Assembly: GCA_013791675.1 (NCBI GenBank)
Contig: VMTI01000284.1
Location: forward strand, 1 to 15,981
Source of the DNA: a bacterium
GTDB lineage: Bacteria; CG03
Reading direction: 5' to 3'
DNA length: 15,981 bases
Below, one piece after another: positions 14,912-15,981 of the stretch. The notes beneath the pieces are model-generated. The model was not told where the DNA came from. It was given only the letters and a program-made list of their open reading frames with translations, and did no database searches. The position numbers and the translations under genes are program-made. How positions within the stretch are numbered: position 1 is the stretch's first letter; the number at the start of each line of letters is the position of its first letter.

Positions 14912-15835
14912 CTAGGGAGTTAGAGCAGGAAATGGTATTTCCCCCTTTTCAAGACAAGCCAAAAGCAATCTGTCAAACAATTCAGGATAGCGTTTTCTCC
15001 TGTTGAAACGATAGCAAAACTCATCGAGGTAATGCTGGATATGTGTTTCATCAAGCCCATGAAATGTACCCATGACAAAAGATCTGAGATTGCTGATATA
15101 TGTGTGGACATGTGGAAGCATAATGTGTGCTTTGCGTTTCTTTATAGTAAGTGGTTCGTGCGCAAACCCATATTTCTCCAACGTTAGGTAAACTCGTAGT
15201 CCGTCGCTTCGCACACGGCTGCCATGTTCAACTGTATCGTTGGCGAATTTGAGAACCGTTTCTTTGTTAATCTTTTTTACTGCTCGCATTTTAGCAAACC
15301 CCATGTACTCTTTCTCTTTTTTCCCAGAAACAAAAGATACTGCAACAAGCACCGGAGTTTGTTCTGTCCCTCTCCCTCGCTTTTTCCCCTCGGTAGAGGC
15401 TCCAATAAACATCTCATCAAGTTCCACGGAACCGGAAAGCTTATATTGCGCATCCCGCTTGGCCATGGCGTGACGTATTCGTTGGAGCATAGCCCATGCA
15501 GTTTTATAGTCCACTCTAATCTGCTTGGAGAGATGGAGTGCAGAAAGCCCCCGCTTATCCGAGGCAATGAGAAAAATGGCAAGAAACCAGCGTTGCAATG
15601 ACGTACGTGTTTTGTGAAAGATTGTTCCGGCTGTCGGATAGTTGAAATGCCGACAGGATCGACACTGATATGCTCTTCGCAAATGGATACGTCCATAGAT
15701 AGCTTCTTTCCCACACTTACTACAAACCATTCCCTTTGGCCAACGCACTCTAATAAGATGGTATTCACAAGCTTCTTGAGTTGGAAAAGCAGAAAAAAAT
15801 TCCACTAAGTTCAACGGTTGATATTGATATCTCAT
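14912..15835 (-). CDS. IS1595-family (ISXO2-like) transposase
   Basis: The protein has 307 residues, full length for the family. An N-terminal zinc ribbon (Cys38, Cys41, Cys58, Cys61) leads to a helix-rich region with K-T-A-W-A-M-L-Q-R-I-R (about 111-121). The DDE/N-type nuclease core follows: V-E-L-D-E with Asp140, S-D-G-L-R-V-Y with Asp211, then H-T-Y-I-S-N-L (Asn249), T-F-H-G-L and E-F-C-Y-R-F-N-R-R. This order is diagnostic of IS1595-family transposases, some of which use Asn as the third catalytic residue. The frame is intact. The start is ATG 15835, with no clear Shine-Dalgarno. Its stop lies 63 nt from the 3' end of the group II intron. I could not fix the IS ends with confidence. Confidence 0.9.
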   Translation of the reverse strand: MRYQYQPLNLVEFFSAFPTQEACEYHLIRVRWPKGMVCSKCGKEAIYGRIHLRRAYQCRSCRHFNYPTAGTIFHKTRTSLQRWFLAIFLIASDKRGLSALHLSKQIRVDYKTAWAMLQRIRHAMAKRDAQYKLSGSVELDEMFIGASTEGKKRGRGTEQTPVLVAVSFVSGKKEKEYMGFAKMRAVKKINKETVLKFANDTVEHGSRVRSDGLRVYLTLEKYGFAHEPLTIKKRKAHIMLPHVHTYISNLRSFVMGTFHGLDETHIQHYLDEFCYRFNRRKRYPELFDRLLLACLEKGEIPFPALTP

Positions 15836-15899
15836 TGAACAAATATAGCATATTTTGTCTCTATGCCAGAATTAGTGGGTAAAAATAGAAAGATATACT

Positions 15900-15921
15900 C
15901 CTTCCCCTTGATAGGGGAAGG
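15900..15921. repeat. GC-rich palindrome, REP/MITE-like
   Basis: CCTTCCCCT (15900-15908) and AGGGGAAGG (15913-15921) form a perfect 9-bp hairpin with a TGAT loop, followed by a G-rich tail (GGTTGGGGT). This form is common among dispersed intergenic palindromes of the REP type. It stands out in an AT-rich flank. Only one copy is in the window. Confidence 0.5.
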
Positions 15922-15981
15922 ACAAAGGTTGGGGTAGATAGATATCAGTACAGGAAATATGATTGTAATCACGTAGTATAA

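Noticed and set aside
15277..15768. Long minus-strand frame of 163 codons inside the transposase region
   Set aside because: It is an alternative frame of the clearly conserved IS1595 transposase and has no features of its own.
14873..15872. Terminal inverted repeats of the IS: ATTCT...AGAGAC (14873-14891) against GTCTCT...AGAAT (15857-15872)
   Set aside because: Only two short blocks match and their spacing differs (8 versus 5 nt). No matching target duplication was found, so the ends are not supported.
1..15981. CRISPR arrays, tRNA or rRNA genes, toxin-antitoxin or defence modules
   Set aside because: No regularly spaced repeats, no tRNA or rRNA-like conserved sequence, and no recognisable defence genes were seen on either strand.

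Overview
The window looks like a chromosomal piece of a low-GC diderm bacterium. It has a lipoprotein signal, Tad (tight adherence / Flp-type) secretion genes, multi-TM GT-C-like membrane proteins and many TTG/GTG starts. The gene style resembles uncultured lineages such as Elusimicrobiota or Omnitrophota, but no marker here settles the phylum, so this is only an impression.

Region 1 (about 1-6578, + strand) is a compact Tad locus. It holds three TadE/TadG-type pseudopilin-like proteins, CpaB/RcpC, one protein joining a degenerate TadZ/CpaE domain to a TadA/CpaF secretion ATPase, a small lipoprotein, and TadB. The genes overlap or sit very close together, so they are probably co-transcribed. 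Its partner TadC lies alone at 12977-13861 on the opposite strand, with its own promoter-like sequence almost on top of the start codon. No secretin (CpaC/RcpA), Flp pilin or prepilin peptidase (TadV/CpaA) is present in the window.

Region 2 (about 6559-11768, + strand) follows without a break. It contains a membrane-anchored arginase-fold protein that overlaps the end of tadB, a small four-TM protein, two large GT-C-like polytopic proteins, and an alpha/beta hydrolase of the BEM46 type. The natural N-terminus of the hydrolase appears to lie in another frame, joined through a U-UUU-UUC slippery run. Region 3 (11843-12892) is a Cache-HAMP-PAS-like membrane sensor with no visible output domain, convergent with tadC.

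Region 4 (about 13862-15981) is mobile. It holds a 733-nt group II intron with intact domains V and VI, a bulged branch-point A, matching EBS1-IBS1 and delta-delta' pairings, and no reverse transcriptase. An IS1595-family transposase gene follows on the minus strand, and then a perfect 9-bp GC-rich hairpin of the REP/MITE type.

The first two-thirds can be read as an envelope-spanning pilus or secretion machine, its ATPase and inner-membrane platform, and downstream membrane genes that might modify the envelope or the appendage. That last link is inference from gene order only.
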